A stretch of DNA of 64,000 nucleotides from Lachnospiraceae bacterium (GTDB lineage: Bacteria; Bacillota; Clostridia; Lachnospirales; Lachnospiraceae). Numbering within the stretch: position 1 is the stretch's first letter; each line of letters begins with the position of its first letter. Made by a program: the position numbers and the translations under genes. Positions 1-11,549 of the stretch are shown in pieces. The notes under the pieces are model-generated. The model was given only the letters and a program-made list of their open reading frames with translations, was not told the origin of the DNA and did no database searches. Where the stretch lies: positions 1 through 64,000 of the forward strand of contig AP025576.1 in assembly GCA_022845955.1 (NCBI GenBank), given 5' to 3'.

Positions 1-60
1 TGTGGAAAAAATTTATCCCCAGAATTAACATTTGATATTTGCTTTTTTTTAGAGTAAGAT
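1..60 (+). promoter_or_regulatory. dnaA promoter with two DnaA boxes
   Basis: Positions 1-9 read TTTTCCACA on the minus strand and 13-21 read TTATCCCCA on the plus strand, each one base from the consensus TTATCCACA. TTGATA (32-37) and TAAGAT (55-60) with a 17-base spacer form a plausible sigma-A promoter. DnaA boxes upstream of the dnaA promoter fit the known autorepression of dnaA. A good ribosome-binding site (ACGGAGG) precedes the ATG at 101. Confidence 0.6.
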
Positions 61-100
61 AAGATAGATGTATTTTCAGTAAGTTTACGGAGGTTTAGCA

Positions 101-1468
101 ATGCAGGCAATCGAAGCCAGATGGGATGAGATTAAGGAAACAATCCGAAAGGAATATGATCTCTCCGATGTTTCCTATCACACGTGGATAGAGCCACTGA
201 AGTTTTTTGATGTCCAGGATGATGTGGTTATCATCCTCATCACATCCAACCAGTCACATGCCCTTAATTATATTTCTTCCAAATATAAAGACTTCTTCCG
301 CGTGACCATCACAGAAATGATGGATCATTACTATGAAGTCTCCTTTATATTGGAAAAGGACGCTAAGAAGGACAAGTCTTCTTCAGAAGATCTGAAATCC
401 CCCTACAGCAGTACCTTTAATATTAATTATGAAAATGCTAACCTGAATCCGAAGTACAAATTTGATACCTTCGTAGTCGGAAGCAATAACAAATTCGCCC
501 ATTCCGCCTGTCTTGCAGTAGCGGAATCACCGGGGGACGCTTATAATCCCCTCTATATATATGGTGGTGCCGGACTGGGTAAAACCCACCTTATGCATTC
601 CATCGGCCATTTTGTCCTGGAACAGAATCCGGATATGAAGGTGATTTATGTTACTTCCGAATCCTTTACTAATGAAGTAATTGAATCTATCCGAAGCGGT
701 AATGCCGCCGCCATGACCAAGCTGCGGGACAAGTACCGTACCGTTGATGTACTCATGATCGATGATATCCAGTTTATAATAGGAAAAGAAAGTACCCAGG
801 AAGAATTTTTCCATACCTTTAATGTGCTGCATGCCGCCGGAAAACAAATCGTACTGTCCTCCGATAAACCGCCGAAAGAGATGGAAACCCTGGACGAACG
901 GTTCCGTTCCCGTTTCGAATGGGGGCTGATTGCAGATATCCAGCCGCCTGATTATGAAACCAGAATGGCTATCCTCCGTAAAAATGCGGAGAACTATGAT
1001 AAAAAGATAGACGATTCCATTTTCCAGTACATTGCCACTAACATTAAATCCAATATCCGGGAGCTGGAAGGGGCCTTCAACCGCATCATCGCCAAATCCA
1101 AAATCGAAAACCAGCCCGAGATCACCATGGAACTGGCGGAAGACGCCCTCAAAGACATCATTAATCCGGACAAGCCTGACAAAATAACCCCGGAACTCAT
1201 CATCCGCGTGGTTGCGGAGCATTATGGTGTAAACCCGGAAGATATTACCTCCAAAAAGAGAAATTCCGAATATGTCCTCCCCCGCCAGGTGGTTATGTAT
1301 CTGTGCAGGGATCTCACGGAAACCTCCCTCGCTAATATAGGGAAGCTTCTCGGTAAAAAAGATCATACCACGGTAATCCATGGGGCTAACAAAATTACCG
1401 ATGAACTTACTTCGAATGAAGAACTTAAGAATAATATTGAAATTATCAAAAAGAAAATATGTGTATAA
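101..1468 (+). CDS. dnaA: Chromosomal replication initiator protein DnaA
   Basis: This is the AAA+ initiator that binds DnaA boxes and opens oriC. The 455-aa length is normal. The N-terminal domain (about 1-85) interacts with helicase and DnaB-like partners; a short linker follows; the AAA+ core has Walker A GGAGLGKTH and Walker B VLMIDDIQF; the C-terminal helix-turn-helix carries the DnaA signature DHTTVIHGANKI. The ATG at 101 has ACGGAGG seven bases upstream. It is the first gene of the dnaA-dnaN-yaaA-recF-gyrB-gyrA block and is followed by an origin-like spacer. Identification is secure. Confidence 0.98.
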   Translation: MQAIEARWDEIKETIRKEYDLSDVSYHTWIEPLKFFDVQDDVVIILITSNQSHALNYISSKYKDFFRVTITEMMDHYYEVSFILEKDAKKDKSSSEDLKSPYSSTFNINYENANLNPKYKFDTFVVGSNNKFAHSACLAVAESPGDAYNPLYIYGGAGLGKTHLMHSIGHFVLEQNPDMKVIYVTSESFTNEVIESIRSGNAAAMTKLRDKYRTVDVLMIDDIQFIIGKESTQEEFFHTFNVLHAAGKQIVLSSDKPPKEMETLDERFRSRFEWGLIADIQPPDYETRMAILRKNAENYDKKIDDSIFQYIATNIKSNIRELEGAFNRIIAKSKIENQPEITMELAEDALKDIINPDKPDKITPELIIRVVAEHYGVNPEDITSKKRNSEYVLPRQVVMYLCRDLTETSLANIGKLLGKKDHTTVIHGANKITDELTSNEELKNNIEIIKKKICV

Positions 1469-1784
1469 CCTTGTTAAAAAAAAGTTGACAAGCTGTGGGT
1501 ACGCTGGGGACAGGCTGTGAATCCCCATTTTCCCGGGATCAAAACAAAAAATCAGGGTTAAGGTCCATTGTGAATAGCTTAAGACTTACCCTCAGCTTAT
1601 CCGGCACTTTTAAACAAGTTATTATTTTCAAATTTCCTTGCAAAATGTATAATGGAAAGGGTTATCCACATATCTACATCCACTACTAATTAATATTACT
1701 AAATTATTTAATTAATAAAAGGATCGCGCGCGGTGTGGCAGGCGATACGTTATTGTGAATTCGCAGAAGGGAGTTTATACACAT
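1469..1784. other. oriC-like dnaA-dnaN spacer with DnaA boxes and AT-rich unwinding region
   Basis: This 316-base spacer holds a perfect DnaA box TTATCCACA at 1662-1670 and weaker boxes at 1494-1502, 1516-1524, 1569-1577, 1597-1605 and 1754-1762. Directly after the perfect box comes a TAC/CAC/TAC/TAA series (1675-1689), resembling the DnaA-trio element of Bacillus subtilis, and then an AT-only tract at about 1687-1720 that could be the unwinding element. A TATAAT at 1648-1653 may be the dnaN promoter. The location and architecture match the bipartite origins of Firmicutes; function is inferred. Confidence 0.75.
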
Positions 1785-2894
1785 ATGAAATTAGTTTGTT
1801 CCAAAAGCAATCTGTTAACAGGACTTCAGGTCGTATCCAAAGCGGTGCCCAATAAAACCACAATGTCCATCCTGGAATGTATCCTTATTGATTCCACCGG
1901 AGGAGAGATCAAGCTCACGGCCAACGATATGGAACTGGGTATTGAAACCATTATAGAAGGAGAAATCGCAGAGAAGGGGATCATTGCCCTGGATGCCAAG
2001 ATCTTTTTGGAAATCGTCAGAAAGCTGCCTGATAACGATATCACCATCACCACAGACAGCAACTTTAAGACCACCATAACCTGTGAAAAGGCCAAGTTTA
2101 ATATTATAGGCAAATCAGGTGAGGATTTTTCTTACCTCCCCATGATTGAAAGAAACGAATCCATTGTCCTTTCCCAATATACCCTGAAGGAAGTGATCCG
2201 TCAGACGATCTTTTCCATTTCGGATAATGACAATAATAAACTCATGAGCGGTGAGCTTTTTGAGATCAACGGGGAAGAAATGAGAGTGATCTCCCTTGAC
2301 GGACACCGTATTTCCATCCGCAAGATCCATTTGAAAAACTCTTATCCTGCCAAAAAGGTAGTGGTACCCGGAAAAACGCTGAACGAAATCAGCAAGATCC
2401 TGGGCGGGGACGCAGACAAGGATGTTACGATCTTCTTTACCGACAAACACATTGTATTCGAATTTGAGAATACCACCGTGGTATCCAGGTTGATAGAAGG
2501 GGAATATTTTAAAATCGATCAGATGCTTTCCAGCGATTATGAAACCAAAGTGGTTATTCATAAAAAAGAACTCCTTGACTGTATCGACAGGGCTACCCTG
2601 CTCATCAAGGAGGGGGATAAGAAACCCATTATCATCAATATCACCGACAATTCCATGGAACTTAAGATCAATTCCACAGTAGGAAGCATGGATGAAGAAA
2701 TCGACATTGAAAAAATGGGAAAAGATCTCATGATAGGCTTTAACCCCAAATTCCTGATTGATGCCCTTCGTGTTATCGATGATGAAACCATAACCATCTA
2801 TCTCGTGAATCCCAAGGCTCCCTGCTTTATCCGGGATGAAGAGAATAATTATATATACCTGATCCTGCCGGTTAACTTTACGACAGTGTCATAA
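1785..2894 (+). CDS. dnaN: DNA polymerase III subunit beta (sliding clamp)
   Basis: The ring-shaped processivity clamp tethers DNA polymerase III to the template and serves as a docking platform for repair proteins. The protein of 369 aa begins MKLVCSKSNLL and ends with the conserved hydrophobic tail LILPVNF. A longer reading frame exists from a GTG at 1755, but the ATG at 1785 follows GAAGGGA (1766-1773) and matches the family start. Three repeated clamp domains fill the length. It sits between oriC and yaaA, as in most Firmicutes. Confidence 0.97.
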   Translation: MKLVCSKSNLLTGLQVVSKAVPNKTTMSILECILIDSTGGEIKLTANDMELGIETIIEGEIAEKGIIALDAKIFLEIVRKLPDNDITITTDSNFKTTITCEKAKFNIIGKSGEDFSYLPMIERNESIVLSQYTLKEVIRQTIFSISDNDNNKLMSGELFEINGEEMRVISLDGHRISIRKIHLKNSYPAKKVVVPGKTLNEISKILGGDADKDVTIFFTDKHIVFEFENTTVVSRLIEGEYFKIDQMLSSDYETKVVIHKKELLDCIDRATLLIKEGDKKPIIINITDNSMELKINSTVGSMDEEIDIEKMGKDLMIGFNPKFLIDALRVIDDETITIYLVNPKAPCFIRDEENNYIYLILPVNFTTVS

Positions 2895-2908
2895 GCGGAA
2901 GGAAGAAC

Positions 2909-3115
2909 ATGGAAACCTTTAAAATAAAAGACGAATATATCAAGCTCGGACAGGCCCTGAAGGCTGCCGGACTGACAGAGTCAGGCGTGGATGCCAAATA
3001 TGCGGTACAGGACGGGTTTGTGAAGGTGAACGGTCAGGTAGAAACCCAGAGAGGGAAAAAGCTGGTTCCCGGGGATCTGGTAGAATATAACGGGAAAACT
3101 CTTAAAATCGAGTAA
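2909..3115 (+). CDS. yaaA: S4-domain RNA-binding protein YaaA
   Basis: A 68-aa protein made almost wholly of one S4 domain (conserved GLTESGVDAKYAVQDG and VKVNGQVETQRGKKL segments). S4 domains bind structured RNA; the dnaN-recF linked YaaA/RlbA family has been connected with ribosome assembly, but its exact target is not visible here. GGAAGGAAG precedes the ATG by a few bases. It lies 14 bases after dnaN and 21 before recF, so it is almost certainly cotranscribed with them. Confidence 0.9.
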   Translation: METFKIKDEYIKLGQALKAAGLTESGVDAKYAVQDGFVKVNGQVETQRGKKLVPGDLVEYNGKTLKIE

Positions 3116-3136
3116 AGGCAATATTGGGTAATTTTC

Positions 3137-4220
3137 ATGGTAATAAAATCGCTGGAGCTTTCAAATTTCCGGAATTATGCGTTTCTGGATATGGATTTTG
3201 ACAAAGGCACCAATATTCTTTACGGCGATAATGCACAGGGAAAGACAAATATCCTTGAAGCGATTTATTTGTGCGCAACAACGAAGTCACACAGAGGCAC
3301 AAAAGATCGTGATATCGTTAATTTTGAAGAAGAGGAAGCCCATATCCGGACCGTTCTGGAAAAGGACGGGGATGAAATCAAAATCGACATGCACCTGAGG
3401 AAAAATAAAACCAAAGGTATAGCAATCGACGGAAATAAAATCAAACGGGCCTCAGAGCTTCTGGGGCTTATGAATGTTGTCTTTTTTTCTCCCGAGGATC
3501 TGAGTATCATTAAAAACGGGCCTTCCGAAAGACGCCGGTTCGTGGATATGGAATTATGTCAGCTCGATCCCATGTATCTGCATCATCTGAACAACTATAA
3601 TAAAATTATTAACCAGCGGAATAGACTGCTGAAGGATATGTATATGAATCCTTCCCTGAAAGGAACGCTGGATGTATGGGATATACAGCTTGTGGAATTC
3701 GGAAAGAAGATCATCGAAAGGCGTATGGCCTTCGTCGATCAGCTGAACGAAATGATAGGCGGGATTCATGACAGCCTGTCCGGGGGGAAGGAAAATCTTG
3801 TGATTTCCTATGAACCGGATACGGCACCGGAGGCGTTCGAAAGGAAGCTGCAGGGAAGCCAGGAAAGGGATATCCGTCTGAAGCAGACCACGGCAGGGCC
3901 GCACAGGGATGATTTTGCCTTTATAGCCAATGCGATCGATATCCGGAAGTTCGGGTCCCAGGGACAGCAGAGGACTGCGGCTCTTTCCCTGAAGCTGTCG
4001 GAAATTGAGCTGGTAAAAAAAATGACAAAAGATACGCCGGTACTTCTTCTGGATGATGTGTTATCCGAGCTGGACAGCAGCAGGCAGAATTATCTGCTGA
4101 ACAGCATAGGGAACATACAGACGATAATTACCTGTACGGGACTGGATGAATTCATCAATAACCGGTTTGAAATCAACCGGATGTTCAAGATCACCAACGG
4201 ATCAATCGATATTCTGTCTA

Positions 4221-4234
<14 letters not shown>
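3137..4234 (+). CDS. recF: DNA replication and repair protein RecF
   Basis: RecF is an SMC-like ATPase that loads RecA at gapped DNA together with RecO and RecR. The 365-aa protein shows the N-terminal MVIKSLELSNFRNY, Walker A GDNAQGKTN, the ABC-type signature region GSQGQQRT and Walker B LLLDDVLSELD. The length is normal. No strong Shine-Dalgarno is seen immediately before the ATG, so expression may depend on coupling with the upstream yaaA. It closes the dnaA-recF block; a promoter for gyrB lies just after its stop. Confidence 0.96.
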
Positions 4235-6309
<2,075 letters not shown>

Positions 6310-6344
6310 TAACTGGTACTGTAGAAACGGAGAGTCAATAAACA

Positions 6345-8909
6345 ATGGAAGATAATATTTTTGACAAAATTCATGAGGTCGATTTGAAAGAAACCATGGA
6401 GAAATCCTACATCGACTATGCCATGAGCGTTATTGCATCCCGTGCGCTTCCGGATGTCCGAGATGGTTTAAAGCCGGTTCAGCGGCGAGTCCTCTATTCC
6501 ATGATAGAGTTGAATAACGGCCCGGATAAACCCCATAGGAAATGTGCCCGTATCGTCGGCGATACCATGGGTAAATACCATCCCCACGGAGACAGCTCCA
6601 TTTACGGCGCTTTGGTTAATATGGCCCAGGAGTGGTCCACCAGATACCCTCTGGTAGACGGTCACGGAAACTTCGGTTCCGAGGATGGTGACGGTGCTGC
6701 CGCCATGCGTTATACGGAAGCCAGGCTTTCCAAGATCTCTATGGAAATGCTGGCGGATATCAATAAAGATACCGTAGATTTTGTGCCCAACTTCGATGAA
6801 ACCGAGAAGGAACCCACCGTTCTGCCCAGCCGTTATCCGAACCTGCTTGTAAACGGAACCTCCGGTATCGCCGTTGGTATGGCGACTAATATCCCCCCGC
6901 ACAACCTCCGCGAGGTGGTGAATGCGGTGGTGAAGATCATTGATAACCGTGTGAATGAGAACCGGGATACCGATATGGAAGAAGTCCTTCAGATTATCAC
7001 CGCTCCCGATTTCCCCACAGGCGGTATTATTTTGGGAACCAGGGGCAGTGAGGAAGCCTACCGCACCGGCCGGGGAAAGGTACGTGTCCGCGCCGTTACC
7101 GATATCGAGACACTGCCCAACGGAAAGAGCCAGATCATTGTAACGGAACTGCCTTATATGGTGAACAAGGCCCGTCTGATCGAAAAGATCGCGGAGCTTC
7201 ATAAAGAGAAAAAAATAGACGGTATTACGGATCTCAGGGACGAATCCAACCGGGAAGGCACCCGTATCGTCATTGAACTGCGCAGGGATGCCAACGCCAA
7301 CGTGATCCTGAATCTGCTGTATAAGCATACCCAGATGCAGGATACCTTCGGTATCATCATGCTGGCCCTGGTAAATAACGAACCTAAGGTGCTCAACCTT
7401 ATGGAAATGCTGAAGCTTTATTTAAAGCATCAGGAGGACGTTGTTACCAGAAGAACCAAATACGATCTGAACAAAGCACAAGAGCGGGATCATATATTGC
7501 AGGGCCTGCTTATCGCCCTGGATCATATCGACGAAGTGATCCGTATCATCCGTTCCAGCCGGAATACCCAGGATGCCAAAGAAAAACTGATGGAACGCTT
7601 TGAACTTTCGGATCCTCAGTCACAGGCTATCGTGGATATGCGGCTGCGTGCTCTTACCGGTTTGGAAAGAGAAAAGCTGGAGAATGAGCACAAGGAGCTT
7701 ATGGCGAGGATAGCTGAATTAAAGGCAATTCTTGCGGATGAAAAGCTTCTGCTGGGCGTAATACGCGAAGAGATACAGATTACCGCCCTGAAATACGGGG
7801 ATGACAGAAGAAGCCGTATCGGTTATGACGAATATGATATTTCCATGGAGGATATGATCCCCAGGGATAATACGGTAATTGCCATGACCAATCTGGGTTA
7901 TATCAAGCGTATGACCATAGATAATTTTAAATCCCAGAACAGAGGGGGAAAAGGCATTAAGGGCATGCAGACGATTGAAGAGGATTTCATTGCGGATCTT
8001 CTCATGACCACCACCCACCATTATGTGATGTTCTTTACCAACTACGGAAGGGTTTACCGGCTGAAGGCCTATGAAATTCCGGAGGCCAGCAGAACGGCCA
8101 GAGGTACCGCTATCATTAACCTTCTCCAGCTGAATCCGGGAGAAAAGATATCCGCGATTATTCCGGTGAAGGATTATGAAGATGACAAAAACCTTTTTAT
8201 GGTTACCAGAAAAGGTATCGTGAAGAAAACACCGGTTATGGAATACAGCAATGTGCGTAAAAACGGGCTTGCGGCAATTAATCTCCGTGATGATGATGAA
8301 TTGATCGAAGTAAAAATTACGGATGCGGATACGGATCTTTTCCTTGTGACAAGACACGGCATGTGCATCCGCTTCAAGGAAACGGATGTAAGGGCGACCG
8401 GAAGGATGTCTATGGGTGTAATCGGCATGAACCTGGATGACGGGGATGAGATTGTAGGCATGCAGCTGGACAGCCAGGGAGATTCCCTGTTGATAGTTTC
8501 CGAAAACGGTATGGGCAAACGTACCTATCTGGAGGAATTCAGTGTCCAGAAGAGGGGCGGCAAGGGTGTTAAATGCTACAAGATCACAGAAAAGACAGGC
8601 TATGTGGTAGGCGTTAAGGGGTGCAATGATGATCATGAAATCATGATGATTACCACAGAAGGGATAATTATCCAATTAAGGGTTGAAGATATTTCCATTC
8701 TGGGAAGAATCACTTCCGGCGTAAAGATGATTAACCTGGATAAGGGTGTAAAAGTAGCCCAGATAGCTAAAGTAAGAGAAAAAGTTTCCGATGGAAGCCA
8801 GGAATTTGAAAACCCGGATGATGCTATGGAGGATATTCCGGAGGAAGAAAGATTTCCCGGAGAAATAGAAGAGGAAAATATAATTTTCCCTACGGAAACT
8901 GAGGAATAG
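6345..8909 (+). CDS. gyrA: DNA gyrase subunit A
   Basis: GyrA cuts and rejoins DNA and wraps it through its C-terminal pinwheel. The 854-aa protein has the quinolone-resistance region around [11 protein letters not shown] with serine at the position often mutated, the catalytic tyrosine in [11 protein letters not shown], and six blade repeats. The GyrA-box is present as QNRGGKG. The C-terminal 45 residues form an acidic tail (EDIPEEE and similar). GGAGAG precedes the ATG. A 15-bp terminator hairpin follows. Confidence 0.97.
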   Translation: MEDNIFDKIHEVDLKETMEKSYIDYAMSVIASRALPDVRDGLKPVQRRVLYSMIELNNGPDKPHRKCARIVGDTMGKYHPHGDSSIYGALVNMAQEWSTRYPLVDGHGNFGSEDGDGAAAMRYTEARLSKISMEMLADINKDTVDFVPNFDETEKEPTVLPSRYPNLLVNGTSGIAVGMATNIPPHNLREVVNAVVKIIDNRVNENRDTDMEEVLQIITAPDFPTGGIILGTRGSEEAYRTGRGKVRVRAVTDIETLPNGKSQIIVTELPYMVNKARLIEKIAELHKEKKIDGITDLRDESNREGTRIVIELRRDANANVILNLLYKHTQMQDTFGIIMLALVNNEPKVLNLMEMLKLYLKHQEDVVTRRTKYDLNKAQERDHILQGLLIALDHIDEVIRIIRSSRNTQDAKEKLMERFELSDPQSQAIVDMRLRALTGLEREKLENEHKELMARIAELKAILADEKLLLGVIREEIQITALKYGDDRRSRIGYDEYDISMEDMIPRDNTVIAMTNLGYIKRMTIDNFKSQNRGGKGIKGMQTIEEDFIADLLMTTTHHYVMFFTNYGRVYRLKAYEIPEASRTARGTAIINLLQLNPGEKISAIIPVKDYEDDKNLFMVTRKGIVKKTPVMEYSNVRKNGLAAINLRDDDELIEVKITDADTDLFLVTRHGMCIRFKETDVRATGRMSMGVIGMNLDDGDEIVGMQLDSQGDSLLIVSENGMGKRTYLEEFSVQKRGGKGVKCYKITEKTGYVVGVKGCNDDHEIMMITTEGIIIQLRVEDISILGRITSGVKMINLDKGVKVAQIAKVREKVSDGSQEFENPDDAMEDIPEEERFPGEIEEENIIFPTETEE

Positions 8910-8952
8910 TCATCAGGCAGAAACAGGATATCTGTCCTGCCGGGGCATGTGG

Positions 8953-8990
8953 AATAAGCAGACAGCCATTGCGGCTGTCTGCTTATTTCC
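8953..8990 (+). terminator. Terminator hairpin after gyrA
   Basis: AATAAGCAGACAGCC (8953-8967) pairs perfectly over 15 bases with 8973-8987 around the loop ATTGC. The 3' side is only modestly T-rich (TTATTTCCTT). It separates gyrA from the two-component genes; the next ribosome-binding site AAGGAG begins at 8995. Confidence 0.75.
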
Positions 8991-9009
8991 TTACAAGGAG
9001 AAGCCGAAT

Positions 9010-9720
9010 ATGAAACATATATTACTTGTTGAGGATGATAAAGCTCTTGCGGAAGGGATAGTACTTGTGCTGCGTCAGAATGAATTATCATTTCAATGCT
9101 GCCATAATGTCAAGGATGCGAAAAAGGTGCTGGATAAAAATAGCTTTGATCTCATCCTGCTTGATATAAATCTCCCTGACGGCAGCGGTCTGGATATCTG
9201 CCGGGGGCTTCGGAAAGAGGGACGGATGGATCCTGTAATTTTCCTGACAGCTTTGGATACGGAACTGCATGAAGTGACAGGATTCCAGGCCGGGGCGGAC
9301 GATTATATTACCAAGCCTTTTTCACTTGCCGTATTAAGGGAGCGGGTAATGGCGGCGCTGAGGAGAGGGGAAAGACGCCAGTCCGAAAAGGTGGCGGCTT
9401 CGGTGATGAAGGAAGGACCGTTTACCTTGGATTTTGAAAAACAGACTTTTTTTATGGGGGACAGGGAAATTATTCTGAGCAGAACCGAGCAAAAGCTTCT
9501 TATGGTACTGATGAAAAATAAAAACAGGATTCTGGAAAGAGATACGCTGATCGGTAGGATATGGGGAAACGACGGAGAATTCGTGGATGAAAATGCACTT
9601 TCCGTTACCATCAAAAGACTGCGGGATAAATTAGAGACAGATCCCAGAAAACCGGAATATATTCAGACAGTTTACGGAATTGGTTACCGTTTTCAGATAA
9701 ATGAGGAGGAGCCGTCATGA
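9010..9720 (+). CDS. OmpR-family response regulator
   Basis: A DNA-binding response regulator of 236 aa. The receiver domain starts MKHILLVEDD, with the phospho-acceptor Asp52 in LILLDINLPDGSG and the conserved Lys in DYITKPF. The C-terminal winged helix shows RTEQKLLMVL and VKRLRDKLE-type recognition sequence, ending in the usual YIQTVYGIGYRF. AAGGAG sits nine bases before the ATG; an upstream in-frame extension is part of the terminator. It overlaps the kinase gene by ATGA, so the two are translationally coupled. The ABC genes downstream are the likely targets. Confidence 0.93.
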   Translation: MKHILLVEDDKALAEGIVLVLRQNELSFQCCHNVKDAKKVLDKNSFDLILLDINLPDGSGLDICRGLRKEGRMDPVIFLTALDTELHEVTGFQAGADDYITKPFSLAVLRERVMAALRRGERRQSEKVAASVMKEGPFTLDFEKQTFFMGDREIILSRTEQKLLMVLMKNKNRILERDTLIGRIWGNDGEFVDENALSVTIKRLRDKLETDPRKPEYIQTVYGIGYRFQINEEEPS

Positions 9721-10673
9721 TTGCACTTGTAAGCAGAAGAATATTCTGGAACATCCCTGTTATTTTTTTGATATTCGCGGTTCTTGTGCTTGCAGGAGTT
9801 TTGATTTATGTAAGTATAAAAATACGCAGGGAGTATGCGCTGTTGGATCAAATGCTGGACAGTGCCATAGAAGGCACCTTTCAGGAAAAAAATTTTGATG
9901 AACTTATGCTTTCCCGGCTGGAAAGCAAAATGTACCAGTTTCTGTCCTCCAGTTCTCTCGGAAGAAAAAGCATTGAGGAGGAAAAGGAGAAGGTGGAGGA
10001 ACTTATCGCCAACATATCCCATCAGACCAAAACACCCATTACAACGATTCGGCTTTACGCCGGCCTGCTTGAGGAAAAAGATCTTCAGGAAGAAGAAAAA
10101 CTGCTGGTTAAGCGGATCGAGGAACAAAATGACAGAATGGCTTTTCTCATTGAGAATCTGGTTAAAATGTCCCGGCTGGAAAACGGGATTGTATCGGTGC
10201 ATCCTGTAAACCAGGATATTGCAGTCCTCATGGATAATCTGACGGGTATCTTTGAAAAAAGCGGGGATCATAGGATTTTCTTTGATCCCGGATTCCGGGA
10301 ACAGGAAACGGTGCAGGTATGCTGCGATCTGAAATGGACGGTGGAAGCAATTTCCAATATTATAGAAAATGCACAGAAATATACGGATCAAAACGGTTCA
10401 ATCGTGATCACAGTGATACCCTATCACAGTTTTACCGCCGTACAGATAAAGGATACCGGAATCGGAATCGCGGAGGAAGAGCAGGCATCTGTATTCAGCC
10501 GTTTTTACCGGTCCGAAAAGGTGAATGATAAAAAGGGGGTGGGGCTGGGTCTTTATCTGGCCAGGGAGATCATTTCCAAGCAGGGCGGCTATATCAGCCT
10601 TCAGTCAGAGGAAGGAAAAGGCTCCTGTTTCCGCGTATTCCTGCCGGAGCGTTCCGGGAAGAAAGCAGAATGA
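9717..10673 (+). CDS. Membrane sensor histidine kinase
   Basis: A 318-aa kinase with a single clear membrane helix (about residues 12-34) and almost no external sensor domain. The dimerisation/phosphotransfer helix has the phospho-acceptor His102 in ANISHQTKTP. The ATPase domain has the N box SNIIENAQKY, G1 DTGIGI, F box FSRFYR and G2 GVGLGLYLA. With so little extracytoplasmic sequence it cannot easily bind an external ligand itself; by analogy with BceS-type kinases the ABC transporter encoded next door may act as the sensor. That role is inference. It overlaps the regulator gene by four bases. Confidence 0.92.
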   Translation: MIALVSRRIFWNIPVIFLIFAVLVLAGVLIYVSIKIRREYALLDQMLDSAIEGTFQEKNFDELMLSRLESKMYQFLSSSSLGRKSIEEEKEKVEELIANISHQTKTPITTIRLYAGLLEEKDLQEEEKLLVKRIEEQNDRMAFLIENLVKMSRLENGIVSVHPVNQDIAVLMDNLTGIFEKSGDHRIFFDPGFREQETVQVCCDLKWTVEAISNIIENAQKYTDQNGSIVITVIPYHSFTAVQIKDTGIGIAEEEQASVFSRFYRSEKVNDKKGVGLGLYLAREIISKQGGYISLQSEEGKGSCFRVFLPERSGKKAE

Positions 10674-10859
10674 GGGATATAGGCGGGCTTTTCTTAACAG
10701 ATAGATTTAAGTTTCTGTTAAAGATTTTCTGTTTCTTTTAAGAATTGTGTCCAATTCTTTCAAAACTGTCACGATTCTTTTTTTCATGGAAAGAACATGG
10801 AAAGATTCATTTGTTATAGTTATCTCAGATAAGAAAACAGGCAGGAAAGGAAAGTAATT
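10674..10859 (+). promoter_or_regulatory. Probable ABC-operon control region
   Basis: The 186-base spacer contains the inverted repeat AAGAATTG (10740-10747) / CAATTCTT (10752-10759), preceded by T-rich direct repeats of TTTCTGTT form (from 10711 and 10728). TATAGT at 10815-10820 is a possible -10 without a good -35, as expected for a promoter activated by the upstream response regulator. AAAGGAAAG precedes the ABC gene. The assignment as regulator binding site is inference. Confidence 0.4.
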
Positions 10860-11549
10860 ATGAAAATTCTTATAACAGAAGATCTTAAGAAAATTTATGG
10901 AAACAAAGAAAATGAGGTATATGCCTTAAATGGCGTTAATTTCTCGGTGGAAGAGGGTGAATTCGTTTCTATTGTAGGAACCTCCGGGAGCGGGAAATCG
11001 ACCCTTCTCCATATGCTGGGAGGGCTGGATCGTCCCACAGCAGGCAAGGTAATTGTGGACGGAAAGGATATTTTCAGCCTGAAGGATGAAGCGCTTACTA
11101 TTTTCAGACGCAGGAAAATAGGGTTTGTATTCCAGAGCTATAATCTGGTACCTGTACTCAATGTATATGAAAATATAGTCCTTCCTATTGAACTGGACGG
11201 AAACAAAGTAGATAAGGGCTATGTGGAGGAATTAATAGAAACTCTTGGGATCCGGGAAAAACTCCAGAATCTCCCCGGCCAGCTGTCGGGCGGACAACAG
11301 CAGAGAGTGGCTATAGCAAGGGCACTTGCAGCGAAACCGGCTATTGTACTGGCAGATGAACCTACAGGAAACCTGGATTCCCGAACGAGCCAGGATGTTC
11401 TCGGCCTTTTAAAGGTAACCGGTGAAAAATTCGGTCAGACCATCGTGATGATAACCCATAATCCGGATCTGGCCCAGCTGGCTGACCGTATTGTAAGAAT
11501 AGAAGATGGGATGATTCAGAGCCGGAAGGGGTGTGAGGCAGATGCTTAA
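10860..11549 (+). CDS. ABC transporter ATP-binding protein (MacB/LolD/BceA type)
   Basis: A 229-aa ATPase with Walker [10 protein letters not shown] (40-48), Q-loop [14 protein letters not shown] signature LSGGQQQR, Walker [14 protein letters not shown] and switch histidine MITHNPDLA. The fold and the partner permease place it in the family that includes BceA, LolD and MacB ATPases, which energise FtsX-like permeases for peptide-antibiotic defence or lipid/lipoprotein handling. It overlaps the permease start by eight bases. The upstream two-component system suggests induced expression. Confidence 0.94.
   Translation: MKILITEDLKKIYGNKENEVYALNGVNFSVEEGEFVSIVGTSGSGKSTLLHMLGGLDRPTAGKVIVDGKDIFSLKDEALTIFRRRKIGFVFQSYNLVPVLNVYENIVLPIELDGNKVDKGYVEELIETLGIREKLQNLPGQLSGGQQQRVAIARALAAKPAIVLADEPTGNLDSRTSQDVLGLLKVTGEKFGQTIVMITHNPDLAQLADRIVRIEDGMIQSRKGCEADA

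Noticed and set aside
527..1528. Long open frame on the minus strand opposite dnaA
   Set aside because: Wholly antisense to a certain gene; its sequence shows no family features and no ribosome-binding site.
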